Of a stretch of 64,000 nt of DNA, positions 46,427 to 55,960 are shown in pieces. A program made the position numbers and the translations under genes. Numbering within the stretch: the stretch's first letter is position 1; every line of letters begins with the position of its first letter. This DNA is from Ruegeria meonggei. GTDB lineage: Bacteria; Pseudomonadota; Alphaproteobacteria; Rhodobacterales; Rhodobacteraceae. The stretch lies in contig NZ_FWFP01000005.1 of assembly GCF_900172215.1 (NCBI RefSeq), forward strand, positions 186,001-250,000, in the 5' to 3' direction. The notes beneath the pieces were generated by a model that did no database searches, was not told where the DNA came from, and worked only from the letters and a program-made list of their open reading frames with translations.

Positions 46427-47377
46427 ATGTTGGACCTGCTCAGCGATATCCTCACCCGCCTTTCCCTGCGGGGTACATTCTACTTCCGCACTTCGTTCAC
46501 GCCGCCCTTCGGCATACAGGTTCCGGCCTTTCAGAACGTGGCACGGTTTCACTTTGTGCAGCGGGGTGAATTGAAAGTTCACGTCTCTAACACAGGGCAA
46601 ACCCTGCGTTTGAAACAAGGTGATCTGATCCTGATCCCCCACGGAGCCGCCCATGCCCTACTGTGCAACGAGGTTAATCCGCTGGACGCTCTGCCGTTGG
46701 AGCAGGTGCTGGAGGAGGCCGGATACAAGGGGGACGGTGTTTTGGTATACGGCGGTGAAGATGAAAGCCGCGATACCCAGCTGATCTGTGGCCATTTCTC
46801 CTTCACAGGCCCACCGGGGCGGCAAGGCACCGGACATATGCTGATCGACCGGTTGCCGCCATTCATCCTGATCGAAAACTACGGCGAAGAGGCAGGGGCA
46901 TGGATCGAAGCCACGCTGCGTATGATCGGATCCGAGGTCAACGGCGCGCGGATTGGCGGTGATCTGATCGCGATGAAACTGTCCGAGGTGTTATTCGCAC
47001 AGGCCATCCGCGCCCATCTGGAACATCAAAGCCCGAGTGACACTGCCCTTGCCGGGTTTGCCGATCCGCGAATCTCACGAGCACTGACCGCTTTTCATCA
47101 GGGCCCCGCCCAAGAATGGAGCGTCGAGTCGCTCGCGCGTGAGGCCGGGATGTCGCGCACCGCCTTCGCCCAGTTGTTTGCTGAGAAGATGGGCACAACC
47201 CCGATGCAATACCTGACCGACTGGCGGATGCAGATCGCCTGTCACGGGTTGACCGAGGCTCGCTGGAACGTCGCTGACGCCGCCGCCGAAGTGGGCTATG
47301 CCTCTGAGGCTGCGTTTTCGCGTGTGTTCAAGAAGCAGGTCGGCCTGTCACCGGCGGCTTATCGGTCTATGCACTGA
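46427..47377 (+). CDS. AraC-family regulator with cupin sensor domain
   Basis: A 316-residue regulator. Residues 10-190 form an AraC-type cupin (GTFYFRTSFTPPFG, KQGDLILIPHGAAHALL); residues 215-316 are the double helix-turn-helix (SVESLAREAGMSRTAFAQLFAEKMG and NVADAAAEVGYASEAAFSRVFKKQVGLSPAAYR, the latter at 280-312). It belongs to the cupin_6-type group. The ribosome site is weak. The small membrane protein gene lies 109 bases downstream and may be its target. Confidence 0.88.
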   Translation: MLDLLSDILTRLSLRGTFYFRTSFTPPFGIQVPAFQNVARFHFVQRGELKVHVSNTGQTLRLKQGDLILIPHGAAHALLCNEVNPLDALPLEQVLEEAGYKGDGVLVYGGEDESRDTQLICGHFSFTGPPGRQGTGHMLIDRLPPFILIENYGEEAGAWIEATLRMIGSEVNGARIGGDLIAMKLSEVLFAQAIRAHLEHQSPSDTALAGFADPRISRALTAFHQGPAQEWSVESLAREAGMSRTAFAQLFAEKMGTTPMQYLTDWRMQIACHGLTEARWNVADAAAEVGYASEAAFSRVFKKQVGLSPAAYRSMH

Positions 47378-47486
47378 TCCGACGTTTTTCCGGACGATCT
47401 GCAATGCTTTGCGGACGATCCGGGATTCAGCGTTCGACATTCTTTACCTAGGTTACGGCTATGCCAATCCAGGAAAGGAAATTCCA

Positions 47487-47852
47487 ATGTCTGTCCGTTT
47501 TGTTACCCGCTTTGTGCATGCCTATTTGGACTACCCTGTTGCTCTGGCGCTGATGGTGCTGCCGTTTGTTCTGGGACTGGGGCAATCCAACCCGATGGCT
47601 CTGTGGTTGTCCGTGGTCACCGGCGTGGCGGCGTTTGTGCTGACTGTTCTGACCGATCACCATCTGGGGATCTGGCGGGTTCTGCCGTACAAGTTCCACC
47701 TCAGCGTCGATCTGCTGGTTGGTGTTGCGTTTCTGGCCGCGCCCAGCCTGTTTGGGTTCTCGGGGTTGGATGCGATATACTACTGGCTGAACGGCGCGGC
47801 AGTGGTTGCTGTCATTTCGCTCAGCGCACCGGAACAGGGCGTGGCAGCCTAA
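47487..47852 (+). CDS. Small integral membrane protein (SPW-like), unknown function
   Basis: A 121-residue protein with about four hydrophobic helices: PVALALMVLPFVLGL, LWLSVVTGVAAFVLTVL, LLVGVAFLAAPSLFGF and YYWLNGAAVVAVISL. The spacing of PVALALMVLPFVLGLG and SVDLLVGVAFLAAPSLFGF recalls SPW-repeat membrane proteins. Start has AGGAAAGGA upstream; a frame reaching back into the AraC gene is rejected. Confidence 0.75.
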   Translation: MSVRFVTRFVHAYLDYPVALALMVLPFVLGLGQSNPMALWLSVVTGVAAFVLTVLTDHHLGIWRVLPYKFHLSVDLLVGVAFLAAPSLFGFSGLDAIYYWLNGAAVVAVISLSAPEQGVAA

Positions 47853-47902
47853 GCACATTATCCACAGGTGTCACAATATCATCGTGATACTTTCAAGAAT
47901 CT

Positions 47903-47931
47903 GAGCCGCTTGTTTTACAAACAGGCGGCTC
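47903..47931. terminator. Stem-loop between the membrane protein and phoD-like genes
   Basis: GAGCCGC and GCGGCTC form a 7-bp stem that extends inwards through TTGTTT/AAACAG with one mismatch. It lies 51 bases after the stop at 47852; no clean T-run follows. Confidence 0.5.
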
Positions 47932-47984
47932 ACTGCCGCTCACCAATCGCGTGATCATCTCAGATCACCAGACAGGAGAGCCCC

Positions 47985-49553
47985 ATGACTAAATTCCTTC
48001 GCCCCAACCGCCGCGCCTTTCTGGCCGGCAGCACCGCCTGTGCCGCATCTTTGGCGATGCCCGCCCTTAGCCGTGCCGCGTCCCGCCCGATCTTTACCCA
48101 TGGCGTGCAGTCCGGCGATGTCGACACAGCTTCGGGCATGATCTGGACCCGCACAGACCGCCCTTCTCGGGTGATGATGGAGGTCTCGACCACTGAAAGC
48201 CTTGCCAACGCACGCCAGCTGACCCCAATGGACGCCATCCCAAACAGCGATTTTACGGTGAAACGACTGATTGATGGGCTGCCCTCGGATCAGGATATCT
48301 TCTATCGCTTCGTGGCCGCCGACCTGAGCGATATCAACGTCCAATCAGAGCCTATTACAGGCCAATTCCGTATCGCGCCAACGTCGCGCCGGAATGTGCG
48401 CTTTGCCTGGTCAGGCGACACCGCTGGTCAGGGTTGGGGCATTGATGCCGACGGAATGCGTACTTACGCGACCATGGCGCAGCACAAGCCGGATTTCTTC
48501 ATCCACTCGGGCGATACGATTTACGCCGATGGCCCGATGCAGGATGAGGTGGAAAAAGACGGCCAGTTGATCTGGAAAAACTCCACGCTGATCGACGAGA
48601 AACGCAAAGTGGCCGAAACCCTGGACGAGTTCCGGGGCCAGTGGAAATACAACATGATGGACGATCATGTGCGTGCAATGAACGCAGTTTGCCCAACCTT
48701 CTTCCAATGGGACGATCATGAGGTGGTCAATAACTGGTCCGACGCCAAGGACCTGATCTCGGATGATCGTTACACCGAAAAATCGGTACATGTGCTGCAA
48801 TCCCGGGCCGCCCGCGCGTTTCATGAGATGACACCTTTGCGGGTCACACCGACCGAACCCGGACGCGTATATCGCAAGATCTCATACGGCCCGATGCTGG
48901 ACGTGTTCTTTCTGGACCTGCGCAGCTATCGCGGGCCAAACGGGGCTTCGATGGAGGATGAGATTACCGATCAGTCCAGAATTCTGGGCGCCGATCAGCT
49001 GGCGTGGTTAAAGCGCGAATTAGCCTCGTCCAACGCAACATGGAAGGTGATTGCCTCGGACATGCCGATCGGCTTGATCGTCTGGGACAACTGGAAAGAC
49101 CAGGCAGGTGCCGAAGCCGTTTCGAACGGTGATGGTGGGCCCGCCAAAGGCCGTGAGCTTGAGATCGCCGACCTGTTGCGTTTTATCAAGACGGCCGGGG
49201 TTCGCAATACTGTCTGGTTCACGGCGGATGTGCATTACACGGCGGCACACTATTATGACCCTAACAAAGCACAATTTCAGGATTTTGAGCCGTTTTGGGA
49301 GTTTGTCTCGGGCCCATTGCATGCGGGAACATTTGGCCCCAACGCGTTGGACGGCACATTTGGCCCAGAGGTGAAATTCGTCAAAGCTCCGGCTGAAGGA
49401 CAGGGGGTGAATCTGCCGCCCAGTGCCGGCCTGCAGTTCTTTGGTCTGGTGGATATCGACGGGGTCACTCAGCAGATGTCTGTGCGTTTGATGGACCGGG
49501 CAGATACTGAGCTTTGGTCGGTGACGCTTGATCCTCAGCCAAGTGCTATCTGA
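47985..49553 (+). CDS. phoD: PhoD-family alkaline phosphatase/phosphodiesterase, Tat-exported
   Basis: A 522-residue secreted metallophosphatase. The twin-arginine signal is NRRAFLAG at residues 9-16, followed by a hydrophobic stretch and an Ala-rich cleavage zone near residue 31. PhoD motifs: THGVQSGDVDTASGMIWTR, SGDTIYADGPM, QWDDHEVVNNW, FFLDLRSYRGP and WFTADVHYTAAHYYDP. It releases phosphate from esters outside the inner membrane. AGGAGAG precedes the start. No Pho box could be made out upstream. It is unlinked to the phosphonate genes but supports a phosphorus-scavenging lifestyle. Confidence 0.92.
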   Translation: MTKFLRPNRRAFLAGSTACAASLAMPALSRAASRPIFTHGVQSGDVDTASGMIWTRTDRPSRVMMEVSTTESLANARQLTPMDAIPNSDFTVKRLIDGLPSDQDIFYRFVAADLSDINVQSEPITGQFRIAPTSRRNVRFAWSGDTAGQGWGIDADGMRTYATMAQHKPDFFIHSGDTIYADGPMQDEVEKDGQLIWKNSTLIDEKRKVAETLDEFRGQWKYNMMDDHVRAMNAVCPTFFQWDDHEVVNNWSDAKDLISDDRYTEKSVHVLQSRAARAFHEMTPLRVTPTEPGRVYRKISYGPMLDVFFLDLRSYRGPNGASMEDEITDQSRILGADQLAWLKRELASSNATWKVIASDMPIGLIVWDNWKDQAGAEAVSNGDGGPAKGRELEIADLLRFIKTAGVRNTVWFTADVHYTAAHYYDPNKAQFQDFEPFWEFVSGPLHAGTFGPNALDGTFGPEVKFVKAPAEGQGVNLPPSAGLQFFGLVDIDGVTQQMSVRLMDRADTELWSVTLDPQPSAI

Positions 49554-49611
49554 GTAAATCAAAATCAGGGGCGACCCAGGTCGATGCCGGGGCGCCCGCT
49601 ATGCCCAAATC

Positions 49612-50211
49612 TCAGAAATCCACGCCGCGCTGGGCCTTGATACCGGCCTTAAACGGGTGCTTTTCCTCAGTCATTTCCGTCACCAGATCGGCGTAATCGC
49701 GCAGTGCTTGCGGGGCGTCGCGACCGGTCAGGAACACGCTGGTTTTGTCTGACCGCGCGGCCAGCCCGTCGATGACCTGTTCGACAGACAAGTATTCATA
49801 GCGCAGGGCGATGTTGATCTCATCCAAAACCACCAGATCGTATTCACCGCTGGCCATCAGCGCGCAGGCCTTGTCAAAAGCGGCATTTGCAGCGGCAATG
49901 TCACGGTCGCGGTCTTGCGTGTCCCAGGTGAAACCTTCGCCCATCGTGTGCCAGGTCACCAGATCGCGCTCTTCAAAGAACCGCCGCTCGCCGGTTTTCC
50001 ATTTGCCCTTGATGAATTGAACCACGCCGACCTTCTGGCCCCAGCCCAGCGCGCGGATCACAACACCAAACGCGGCCGAAGACTTGCCCTTACCCTTGCC
50101 GGTGTTGATCAAAATCAGCCCCCGTTCGGGATCAACGGCCTCGGACACTTTTTTACGGTGCTTGGCCTGCACCTTCTGCATCTTTTCCTTGTGATCATGT
50201 GCGTCGCTCAT
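49612..50211 (-). CDS. cobO: Cob(I)yrinic acid a,c-diamide adenosyltransferase
   Basis: A 199-residue CobA/CobO-type enzyme that puts the adenosyl group on cobalt in cobamide synthesis or salvage. P-loop-like NTGKGKGKSSAAFG at the start of the core, then GVVQFIKGKWKTGER, LVVLDEINIALRYEYL and FLTGRDAP. Start at 50211 rather than the 13-codon longer frame. It follows the EamA gene by 58 bases; no other cobalamin genes are in the window. Confidence 0.94.
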   Translation of the reverse strand: MSDAHDHKEKMQKVQAKHRKKVSEAVDPERGLILINTGKGKGKSSAAFGVVIRALGWGQKVGVVQFIKGKWKTGERRFFEERDLVTWHTMGEGFTWDTQDRDRDIAAANAAFDKACALMASGEYDLVVLDEINIALRYEYLSVEQVIDGLAARSDKTSVFLTGRDAPQALRDYADLVTEMTEEKHPFKAGIKAQRGVDF

Positions 50212-50269
50212 GCGGGGAACCTTTCTTGGTGTTGCGCACAACCTAAGCAAAGAATGGCAAAGGTAAAGG

Positions 50270-51205
50270 TCAGGCTTTGGGGTCGGTCACTGACTTGTCT
50301 TTGCCGCGGTCCAGACCCAGTTGCCGTTCACGCAGAATGACCAGCACATTGCCCGCGATCACCAGCGCAGCCCCGCCCAACATGACCAGCGTCGGCAATT
50401 CATCAAACCAGATGTAACCGATGACAATGGCGAACAGCATGGTCGTGTAGTCGTAAGGAGCCAGCATCGAGGCCTGCGCGTAGCGGTATGAGGACGTCAC
50501 CAGAATCTGCGCCACACCGCCCAAAAGCCCCATTGCCACCAATATCAGAGCCTGTTCCCATGTCGGCATGATCCAGCCCCAAAACGCGGACACGGCGGAT
50601 AACAGCGTGGCGGTGATCGAGAAATAAAACACAACCGCAGCTGGGTGGTCGACCTGCACCAGTTGCCGAATGTGTATCTGGACAAACCCCCGCGCTATGG
50701 TCGCGGCCAGCACACACAGCGCCCCGATTGTTGCGGCGGTATCCAGATTATTGCCGCCCAGCCGTGGCCAGATCATGATCAATACGCCCAACAGGCCAAT
50801 GGCGACGGCGCCGATACGGATCATGCGGATACGCTCACCCAGCATGAGTGCTGCCAGAATCAGTGTGAAAATAGGGGTGGCGTAGCCAATCGCAGTGACC
50901 TCGGGCAGCGGCAGCAGGCTGAGCCCGGTGAAGGTCAGAAACATCGCGCTGGTGCCCAGAACGCCACGCCAGAAATGGCCCATTGGCTTTTTGACGACGA
51001 GGCCCTGGGACAGCTCTCTGCGGTACAACAGCCAGCCGATGATGATCGGAACGGCAAACAGTGAACGGAAAAACACCATCTCGCCGGTGGGAAAGTCGGC
51101 GGACAGCACTTTGACCAGCGCTTGCATCAAGGTGAACAGAACGAGCGCGCTGAGCTTCAGTGACACAGCCAGTAAGGGTCGATGCGATGTTAAGGGTTTA
51201 GCCAT
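50270..51205 (-). CDS. EamA-family (drug/metabolite) transporter
   Basis: A 311-residue membrane protein with ten helices in two EamA repeats (FFRSLFAVPIIIGW... and FYFSITATLLSAVSAF...). ATPIFTLILAALMLGERI and YDYTTMLFAIVIGYIWFDELPT are the family's conserved loop motifs at the end of each repeat. Start at 51205 with AGGAAGG upstream. Some relatives carry S-adenosylmethionine; no evidence here fixes the substrate. Confidence 0.87.
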   Translation of the reverse strand: MAKPLTSHRPLLAVSLKLSALVLFTLMQALVKVLSADFPTGEMVFFRSLFAVPIIIGWLLYRRELSQGLVVKKPMGHFWRGVLGTSAMFLTFTGLSLLPLPEVTAIGYATPIFTLILAALMLGERIRMIRIGAVAIGLLGVLIMIWPRLGGNNLDTAATIGALCVLAATIARGFVQIHIRQLVQVDHPAAVVFYFSITATLLSAVSAFWGWIMPTWEQALILVAMGLLGGVAQILVTSSYRYAQASMLAPYDYTTMLFAIVIGYIWFDELPTLVMLGGAALVIAGNVLVILRERQLGLDRGKDKSVTDPKA

Positions 51206-51237
51206 CGGCGCCTTCCTGCGCCTTTGACTGTCAAAGA

Positions 51238-51933
51238 TCAATGCCGCCGGGTCGAGTTTGACCAGTCATCTGGCAAAGAGCGGCCGATTTCTTCGGCGAA
51301 CTCCTCAAGAAAGCGGATCATTCGATGTGTCCGCTGCTGCGCGATCACCTTGCCGGCATCGGTCAGCATGTCATCTGGCAGGGACAGCAGTTTGACTTTC
51401 CAGTGGTCGACCGAAAAGGCCAAGTCGTCCAGCGGGCGCTGTTCGGCAAACGGATCAGCCGGGTCATACAGCGACCGGCCCAACGCGCCAGACACAGAGA
51501 AATTGCGCGCCACGCCAATAGCCCCCAACGCGTCCAGCCGGTCGGCATCGCGCAGGATACGCGCCTCAGCCGTCTGAGGCGTGATGTTGGCCGAGAAACT
51601 ATGCGCCTCGATCGCGTGCTGAATGGCGCGGACGTGGTCGGTATCATAGCCCATTTCGCCCAGAATAGGCTCGGATTCCTGCGCGGATTTGCGCGAGGCC
51701 AGATGCCGCGCGGGGTCGTCTTTTGGAAGGTTCACAAGATCATGCAGGTAGCTGGCGGCCAAAAGGACGTGCATGTCCGTCGTATTGTCCGCAATGGCTT
51801 GTGCATTCACCCATACCCGATCCAGATGGGCCAGATCATGAGCGGGGTCCGTCTCCATCCGGTGGGCGACAATGCCCCGCAGCTGACTGCGCAGATCAGC
51901 CGATCCGTCCACGGTTCTCTCCGATCTGGCCAC
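51238..51933 (-). CDS. HD-domain metal-dependent phosphohydrolase
   Basis: A 231-residue HD-superfamily protein. [29 protein letters not shown] and [20 protein letters not shown] provide the H...HD...D metal ligands, as in the YedJ group. The start overlaps the end of aroC by 38 bases; a GTG 18 bases further in is an alternative. Likely nucleotide or phosphate-ester hydrolase, substrate unknown. Confidence 0.85.
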   Translation of the reverse strand: MARSERTVDGSADLRSQLRGIVAHRMETDPAHDLAHLDRVWVNAQAIADNTTDMHVLLAASYLHDLVNLPKDDPARHLASRKSAQESEPILGEMGYDTDHVRAIQHAIEAHSFSANITPQTAEARILRDADRLDALGAIGVARNFSVSGALGRSLYDPADPFAEQRPLDDLAFSVDHWKVKLLSLPDDMLTDAGKVIAQQRTHRMIRFLEEFAEEIGRSLPDDWSNSTRRH

Positions 51934-52996
51934 GGTGCAGCAGCAAGTGATCCAGGATTACACAGGCCATCATCGCCTCACCCACTGGAACGGCGCGGAT
52001 GCCGACGCAGGGGTCGTGGCGACCCTTGGTGATGATCTCGGTCTCCTCACCTGATTTGGTGATGGTCTTGCGGGTGGTCAGAATCGACGATGTGGGTTTG
52101 ACGGCAAAGCGCACAACAACATCCTGCCCAGTGGAAATGCCGCCCAGAATGCCGCCCGAATGGTTCGAGCTGTATTGCGGGCCGTTCTGACCCATGAAAA
52201 TCTCATCGGCATTGGCCTCGCCGGTCAGTTCAGCAGCGGCCATACCTTCCCCGATCTCAACGCCCTTGACCGCGTTGATCGACATCATCGCAGAGGCCAA
52301 ATCAGTGTCTAACTTGGCGTAAACCGGCGCGCCGATGCCCGCTGGCACGCCACGGGCAACGACCTCGACAATGGCACCAACCGAGTTGCCGGATTTACGC
52401 AACCCGTCCAGATAAGCGGCCCAATCCTCGGCAGCTTGCGCATCGGGGGTCCAGAACGGGTTTTGTTCGATCTGGGACCAGTCAAAATTATCCCGGTTGA
52501 TCTTGTTGGGACCGATCTGGGTCATGTATCCGGTGATCTGCACATTGGGTGCGATCTGCTTGATCGCTTCGCGTGCCAATCCACCAGCCGCCACCCGAGA
52601 GGCCGTTTCGCGCGCAGAACTGCGCCCGCCGCCGCGATAATCGCGGATGCCGTATTTCTGCCAATAGGTGATATCGGCGTGACCCGGACGGAACTTGTCC
52701 ATGATATCGCCGTAGTCCTTTGAGCGCTGATCGGTATTCTCGATCATCAGCTGCACGGGTGTGCCAGTGGTCTGGCCTTCAAACACACCGGACAGGATTT
52801 TCACCTGATCTGCTTCGCGCCGCTGCGTGGTGAACTTGTTCTGCCCCGGTTTGCGCTTGTCCAGCCAGTGCTGGATCATGCCCTCGTCTATCGCGACGCC
52901 CGGCGGACAGCCGTCGACAGTGGCGCCCAAGGCGGGTCCGTGGCTTTCACCCCAGGTGGTGACGCGGAAAAGGTGTCCAAAGCTGTTCATCGACAT
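51896..52996 (-). CDS. aroC: Chorismate synthase
   Basis: A 366-residue FMN-dependent enzyme that turns 5-enolpyruvylshikimate 3-phosphate into chorismate. Signatures: [64 protein letters not shown] (residues 104-140) and [26 protein letters not shown] precedes the ATG. It needs reduced FMN and lies just downstream of the FMN-controlled ribH, possibly in the same transcript. Confidence 0.97.
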   Translation of the reverse strand: MSMNSFGHLFRVTTWGESHGPALGATVDGCPPGVAIDEGMIQHWLDKRKPGQNKFTTQRREADQVKILSGVFEGQTTGTPVQLMIENTDQRSKDYGDIMDKFRPGHADITYWQKYGIRDYRGGGRSSARETASRVAAGGLAREAIKQIAPNVQITGYMTQIGPNKINRDNFDWSQIEQNPFWTPDAQAAEDWAAYLDGLRKSGNSVGAIVEVVARGVPAGIGAPVYAKLDTDLASAMMSINAVKGVEIGEGMAAAELTGEANADEIFMGQNGPQYSSNHSGGILGGISTGQDVVVRFAVKPTSSILTTRKTITKSGEETEIITKGRHDPCVGIRAVPVGEAMMACVILDHLLLHRGQIGENRGRIG

Positions 52997-53090
52997 GGGG
53001 CGTGCTCCTTTGCGCGTTGTGATTAGCTGCCAAGGGCCTTGGCCTCAAGCGGATTTGCGGTTGGGGCACCTTGGCCCCAACTCAATCTCA

Positions 53091-53531
53091 TCACGCGGCC
53101 CGGGCCAGTTGTGCCCGGGTTGTGGTGATTTTCAGCGCGGCCTGCGCCGCCTCGCGGCCTTTTTCTACAAAATGTGCGCGGTAGATGGCGTTGTGGTGGT
53201 CGGTCTCCTGATACTGATGTGGGGTCAGCGAGACTGACAGGACGGGAACGCCGGTGTCCAGCCCGGCGCGCATTAGCCCGTCGACCACAGCCTGCGCCAC
53301 AAAATCATGCCGGTAGATGCCGCCATCGACGACAAAGGCGGCGCAAACAACGGCACTGTAGCGCCCGGTCTGGGCCAGATCGCGGGCCAGCAGCGGCATC
53401 TCGAACGCGCCAGGGGCGTCGAAGACATCAACCTGCTCGGCTGGAATCAGTTCCAGGAACCCATCCAGCGCTCGGTCGACAATATCGGAATGCCAGTTGG
53501 CTTTGATAAATGCATATCGGGTGTGTGTCAT
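53091..53531 (-). CDS. ribH: 6,7-Dimethyl-8-ribityllumazine synthase, RibH2 type
   Basis: A 146-residue lumazine synthase, the step before riboflavin synthase. FIKANWHSDIVDRALDGF, FDAPGAFEMPLLARDLA, AFVVDGGIYRHDFVAQAVVDGLM and LSVSLTPHQYQ are recognisable; the change in the last segment (HQYQ) marks the RibH2 subgroup of alphaproteobacteria. Two adjacent ATGs (53534, 53531) follow AAGGAG; the second has better spacing. An FMN riboswitch lies upstream, so the gene is shut off when FMN is plentiful. Confidence 0.95.
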   Translation of the reverse strand: MTHTRYAFIKANWHSDIVDRALDGFLELIPAEQVDVFDAPGAFEMPLLARDLAQTGRYSAVVCAAFVVDGGIYRHDFVAQAVVDGLMRAGLDTGVPVLSVSLTPHQYQETDHHNAIYRAHFVEKGREAAQAALKITTTRAQLARAA

Positions 53532-53608
53532 CATGATCTCCTTTCGTAACAGACACGTCACCCAAGGCGATCACGAGCAAACACACCGCGAGGCGGCGTG
53601 TCTGCACG

Positions 53609-53745
53609 TTCTCTTCCTTCCGGACTTTAACCGTCGGCTCTGGCCTCTCACCAGATCTGCTTGTCATCCCTGAGTAGGGACCGCTCGCGGGCTTACGGGT
53701 CATCGCCCGCATACCGCCGGTGGGGAATTTCACCCCGCCCTGAGA
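53609..53745 (-). promoter_or_regulatory. FMN riboswitch (RFN element) controlling ribH
   Basis: On the minus strand the conserved RFN parts appear in order: GGGCGGGGTGAAATTCCCC, ACCGGCGGTATGC, AGCCCGCGAGCG, CAGATCTGGTGAGAGGCCAG and AGCCGACGGTTAAAGTCCGG with GGAAG at the end. A short stem at 53581-53601 lies between it and the ribH start and could be the expression platform. FMN binding is expected to lower ribH expression. Confidence 0.95.
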
Positions 53746-53805
53746 ACAAGCCGGACCTTGCCAAGAACTGCCCGGCTCTGCAAGAGATTTGGCAGGAGGA
53801 CCGCC

Positions 53806-54420
53806 ATGCACCCGAATCCCGCTTTTCGCGCCGACGATCGCGCGCGCCATATCAGTTTTGCCCGAGACCGGGCGTTTGGCGTCTTGGCGCTGTCGACGGA
53901 TGACGCGCCGTTGCTGAGCCATGTGCCCTTTGTGCTGTCCGAGGACGGTACTGAGGCGGACCTGCATCTTGTGCGTTCAAACCCGATTGTCCGGGCGTTG
54001 AAAGAACCGCAAACCGTGCGGATCGCGGTGTCAGGGCCGGACGGGTATATCTCGCCCGACTGGTATGGGATCGACGATCAGGTGCCCACATGGAATTACG
54101 TGGCCGTTCACCTGACCGGAACGCTAGAGCGTTGCCCGCAAGAAGAACTGCGCGGCCTGCTGGACCGTCAATCGGCCTATTTCGAGGAGCGCTTGCTGCC
54201 AAAACCACCCTGGAGCGCTGACAAGATGACCCCCGAGGCGCTGGAGCGCATGATGCGGATGATTGTGCCCTGCCGGATGCGGGTCGAAGACATTCAGGTC
54301 ACCTGGAAGCTGAACCAGAACAAACCGGACGAGGTTCGTCTGGCCGCCGCTGATCAAGTCGAAAGTAATGGGCAGGGCAGTGAGATCGCGCAACTGGCCA
54401 CGCTGATGCGGGGGGCGTGA
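53806..54420 (+). CDS. PaiB-like FMN-binding protein
   Basis: A 204-residue split-barrel flavoprotein of the FMN-binding negative regulator (PaiB) family. HPNPAFRADDRARHISFARDRAFGVLAL, LSHVPFVLSEDG, YISPDWYG, VPTWNYVAVHLTG and a C-terminal KLNQNKPDEVR are all typical; KLNQNK is the family's end signature. GGAGGA precedes the ATG. It is divergent from ribH with the riboswitch between them. Biochemical role is unclear; it may bind FMN or haem. Confidence 0.9.
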   Translation: MHPNPAFRADDRARHISFARDRAFGVLALSTDDAPLLSHVPFVLSEDGTEADLHLVRSNPIVRALKEPQTVRIAVSGPDGYISPDWYGIDDQVPTWNYVAVHLTGTLERCPQEELRGLLDRQSAYFEERLLPKPPWSADKMTPEALERMMRMIVPCRMRVEDIQVTWKLNQNKPDEVRLAAADQVESNGQGSEIAQLATLMRGA

Positions 54421-54433
54421 CCAGCTTCGGAGC

Positions 54434-54877
54434 TTAGTCACCGAACGTTGCCAGATAGGCCGCGATATCTGCCGAGCCCTTCTTGAGCTTGACGCTCATG
54501 TTCGGGCGGGCTGTGTCGTCGTCCAGATAGACCTGAATGAATTCGATCGGATTTTTGGAATAAGAGGCGATGTTTTCCTGCGTCCAGATCAGACCTTCCT
54601 GCCCGGCTCGGATCATGTCGTCGGTGAACATCCCAACCGGCAGGCGCGCGCTGCCATTAAGGTAATCGGTTTCGGTTCCGGCGACGCGGCCGACAACGCC
54701 GTACAGATTCGGTCCGGTGATTCCACCTTTGACCAGAACTTCACCATCTTTGATGATTGCATGGCATGAAGAACACCGATTGTAGAGTTTTTCGCCTTTT
54801 GCCGGATCACCGGCGGCCGCGGCCTGAGACGACAGAGCCAGCGAGAGTATCATTATGGGTGCAAAGAGCTTTGACAT
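54434..54877 (-). CDS. Class I cytochrome c, periplasmic
   Basis: A 147-residue c-type cytochrome. A signal peptide (MSKLFAPIMILSLALSSQAAAA) is followed by haem-binding Cys35-x2-Cys38-His39 (RCSSCHA) and a methionine ligand candidate in ARPNMSVKL. Size and GPNLYGVVGR segment fit cytochrome c2/c-550-like electron carriers. Lying next to petABC it could pass electrons from the bc1 complex, but it is on the opposite strand and may serve another path. Confidence 0.9.
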   Translation of the reverse strand: MSKLFAPIMILSLALSSQAAAAGDPAKGEKLYNRCSSCHAIIKDGEVLVKGGITGPNLYGVVGRVAGTETDYLNGSARLPVGMFTDDMIRAGQEGLIWTQENIASYSKNPIEFIQVYLDDDTARPNMSVKLKKGSADIAAYLATFGD

Positions 54878-55364
54878 TGGAAACGTCCTGCAGAGATTGG
54901 GTGTACCCTCGCCCTTCAGGTATTCCCGACCGGAGTGCAATCAAAATCGAATGCAGGTAAGCGTTTGTAAAATATCTATTTTTCACTCAATATTTGGCGG
55001 GTTCGAATTCATTTGAAAGTAGAAATTTGCGTGGCAAAATCTGGCCGAAACTATGCTGATTTCCGGCCCTGACGCGCAACTGGATCTGTATTCCAGGCGC
55101 ATCTTTCACCCTGAGTGGCTGATCCGAATCACATTGATTCGAATGGAAAGTCGGCGGCAAAATTTTTCTCTTAACTCAGCCCAAATCTTGAAAAAACACC
55201 CCTTCGTTGTGACATGAATGCCCGGATGCGGCGTAGTGCGCGCCTATGACCGCTGGACGAACCGATTTCTCCCGGCTAGATAGCCGCGATGAGACGCCGC
55301 TTTGATGCGGTGCTGATGCATGTTTGCCCGGCATACCCCGGGCGCCGGAATCGGAGAAAACCTC
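54878..55364. other. Gene-free petABC promoter region
   Basis: 487 bases between the cytochrome c and petA. It contains a dyad, CGAATCA-CAT-TGATTCG, at 55125-55141, a candidate regulator site. Short frames here are not called. Confidence 0.6.
55125..55141. promoter_or_regulatory. Inverted repeat upstream of petA
   Basis: CGAATCA and TGATTCG are perfect 7-bp arms around CAT, 223 bases before the petA start. It could bind a regulator such as PetR or PetP; no known consensus was matched. Confidence 0.4.
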
Positions 55365-55949
55365 GTGTCCCACGCAGAAGACCACGAAGGCACCCGCAGA
55401 GATTTCCTCTACTACGTCGCTGGCGGCGCAGGTGTCGTTGCGACGGGGGCTGCCGTATGGCCCTTAGTCAACCAAATGAACCCGTCGGCAGACGTTCAGG
55501 CGCTGTCCTCGATCCGTCAGGATGTCAGCGGAGTTGAGCCGGGCACGCAGCTGACCGTCAAATGGTTGGGAAAACCTGTTTTTATTCGCCACCGCACCGG
55601 TGCCGAAATCGACGAAGCAAAGCAGCAGGACGCGGACGGCATGGCCGAACTGATCGACCCGCTTGCACGCAACGCGAACCTGAAACCCGACGCGCCGGCA
55701 ACGGATGCAAACCGTGTCATTCCATCGCCAGAAGGTGAAGCGCCGGCGGCGTGGATCGTTCAGATGGGCGTCTGCACCCACCTCGGCTGTGTGCCTCTGG
55801 GTGACGCAGGCGATTTTGGTGGCTGGTTTTGCCCCTGCCACGGTTCGCACTATGATCTTGCTGGCCGTATCCGTAAGGGTCCCGCGCCTGAAAACCTGCC
55901 CATCCCGCCTGTGGAATGGGTAGACGCCACTACTATCAAACTCGGCTAA
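55365..55949 (+). CDS. petA: Ubiquinol-cytochrome c reductase, Rieske iron-sulphur subunit
   Basis: A 194-residue subunit of the bc1 complex. [21 protein letters not shown] (residues 10-30) is the twin-arginine membrane anchor. The 2Fe-2S cluster ligands are Cys137 and His139 (CTHLGC) and Cys156/His159 (FCPCHGSH). The start is GTG at 55365 with GGAG 8 bases upstream; an in-frame ATG at 55320 has no such site. It is followed by petB 11 bases on. Confidence 0.95.
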   Translation: MSHAEDHEGTRRDFLYYVAGGAGVVATGAAVWPLVNQMNPSADVQALSSIRQDVSGVEPGTQLTVKWLGKPVFIRHRTGAEIDEAKQQDADGMAELIDPLARNANLKPDAPATDANRVIPSPEGEAPAAWIVQMGVCTHLGCVPLGDAGDFGGWFCPCHGSHYDLAGRIRKGPAPENLPIPPVEWVDATTIKLG

Positions 55950-55960
55950 GGGAGAGCCAG

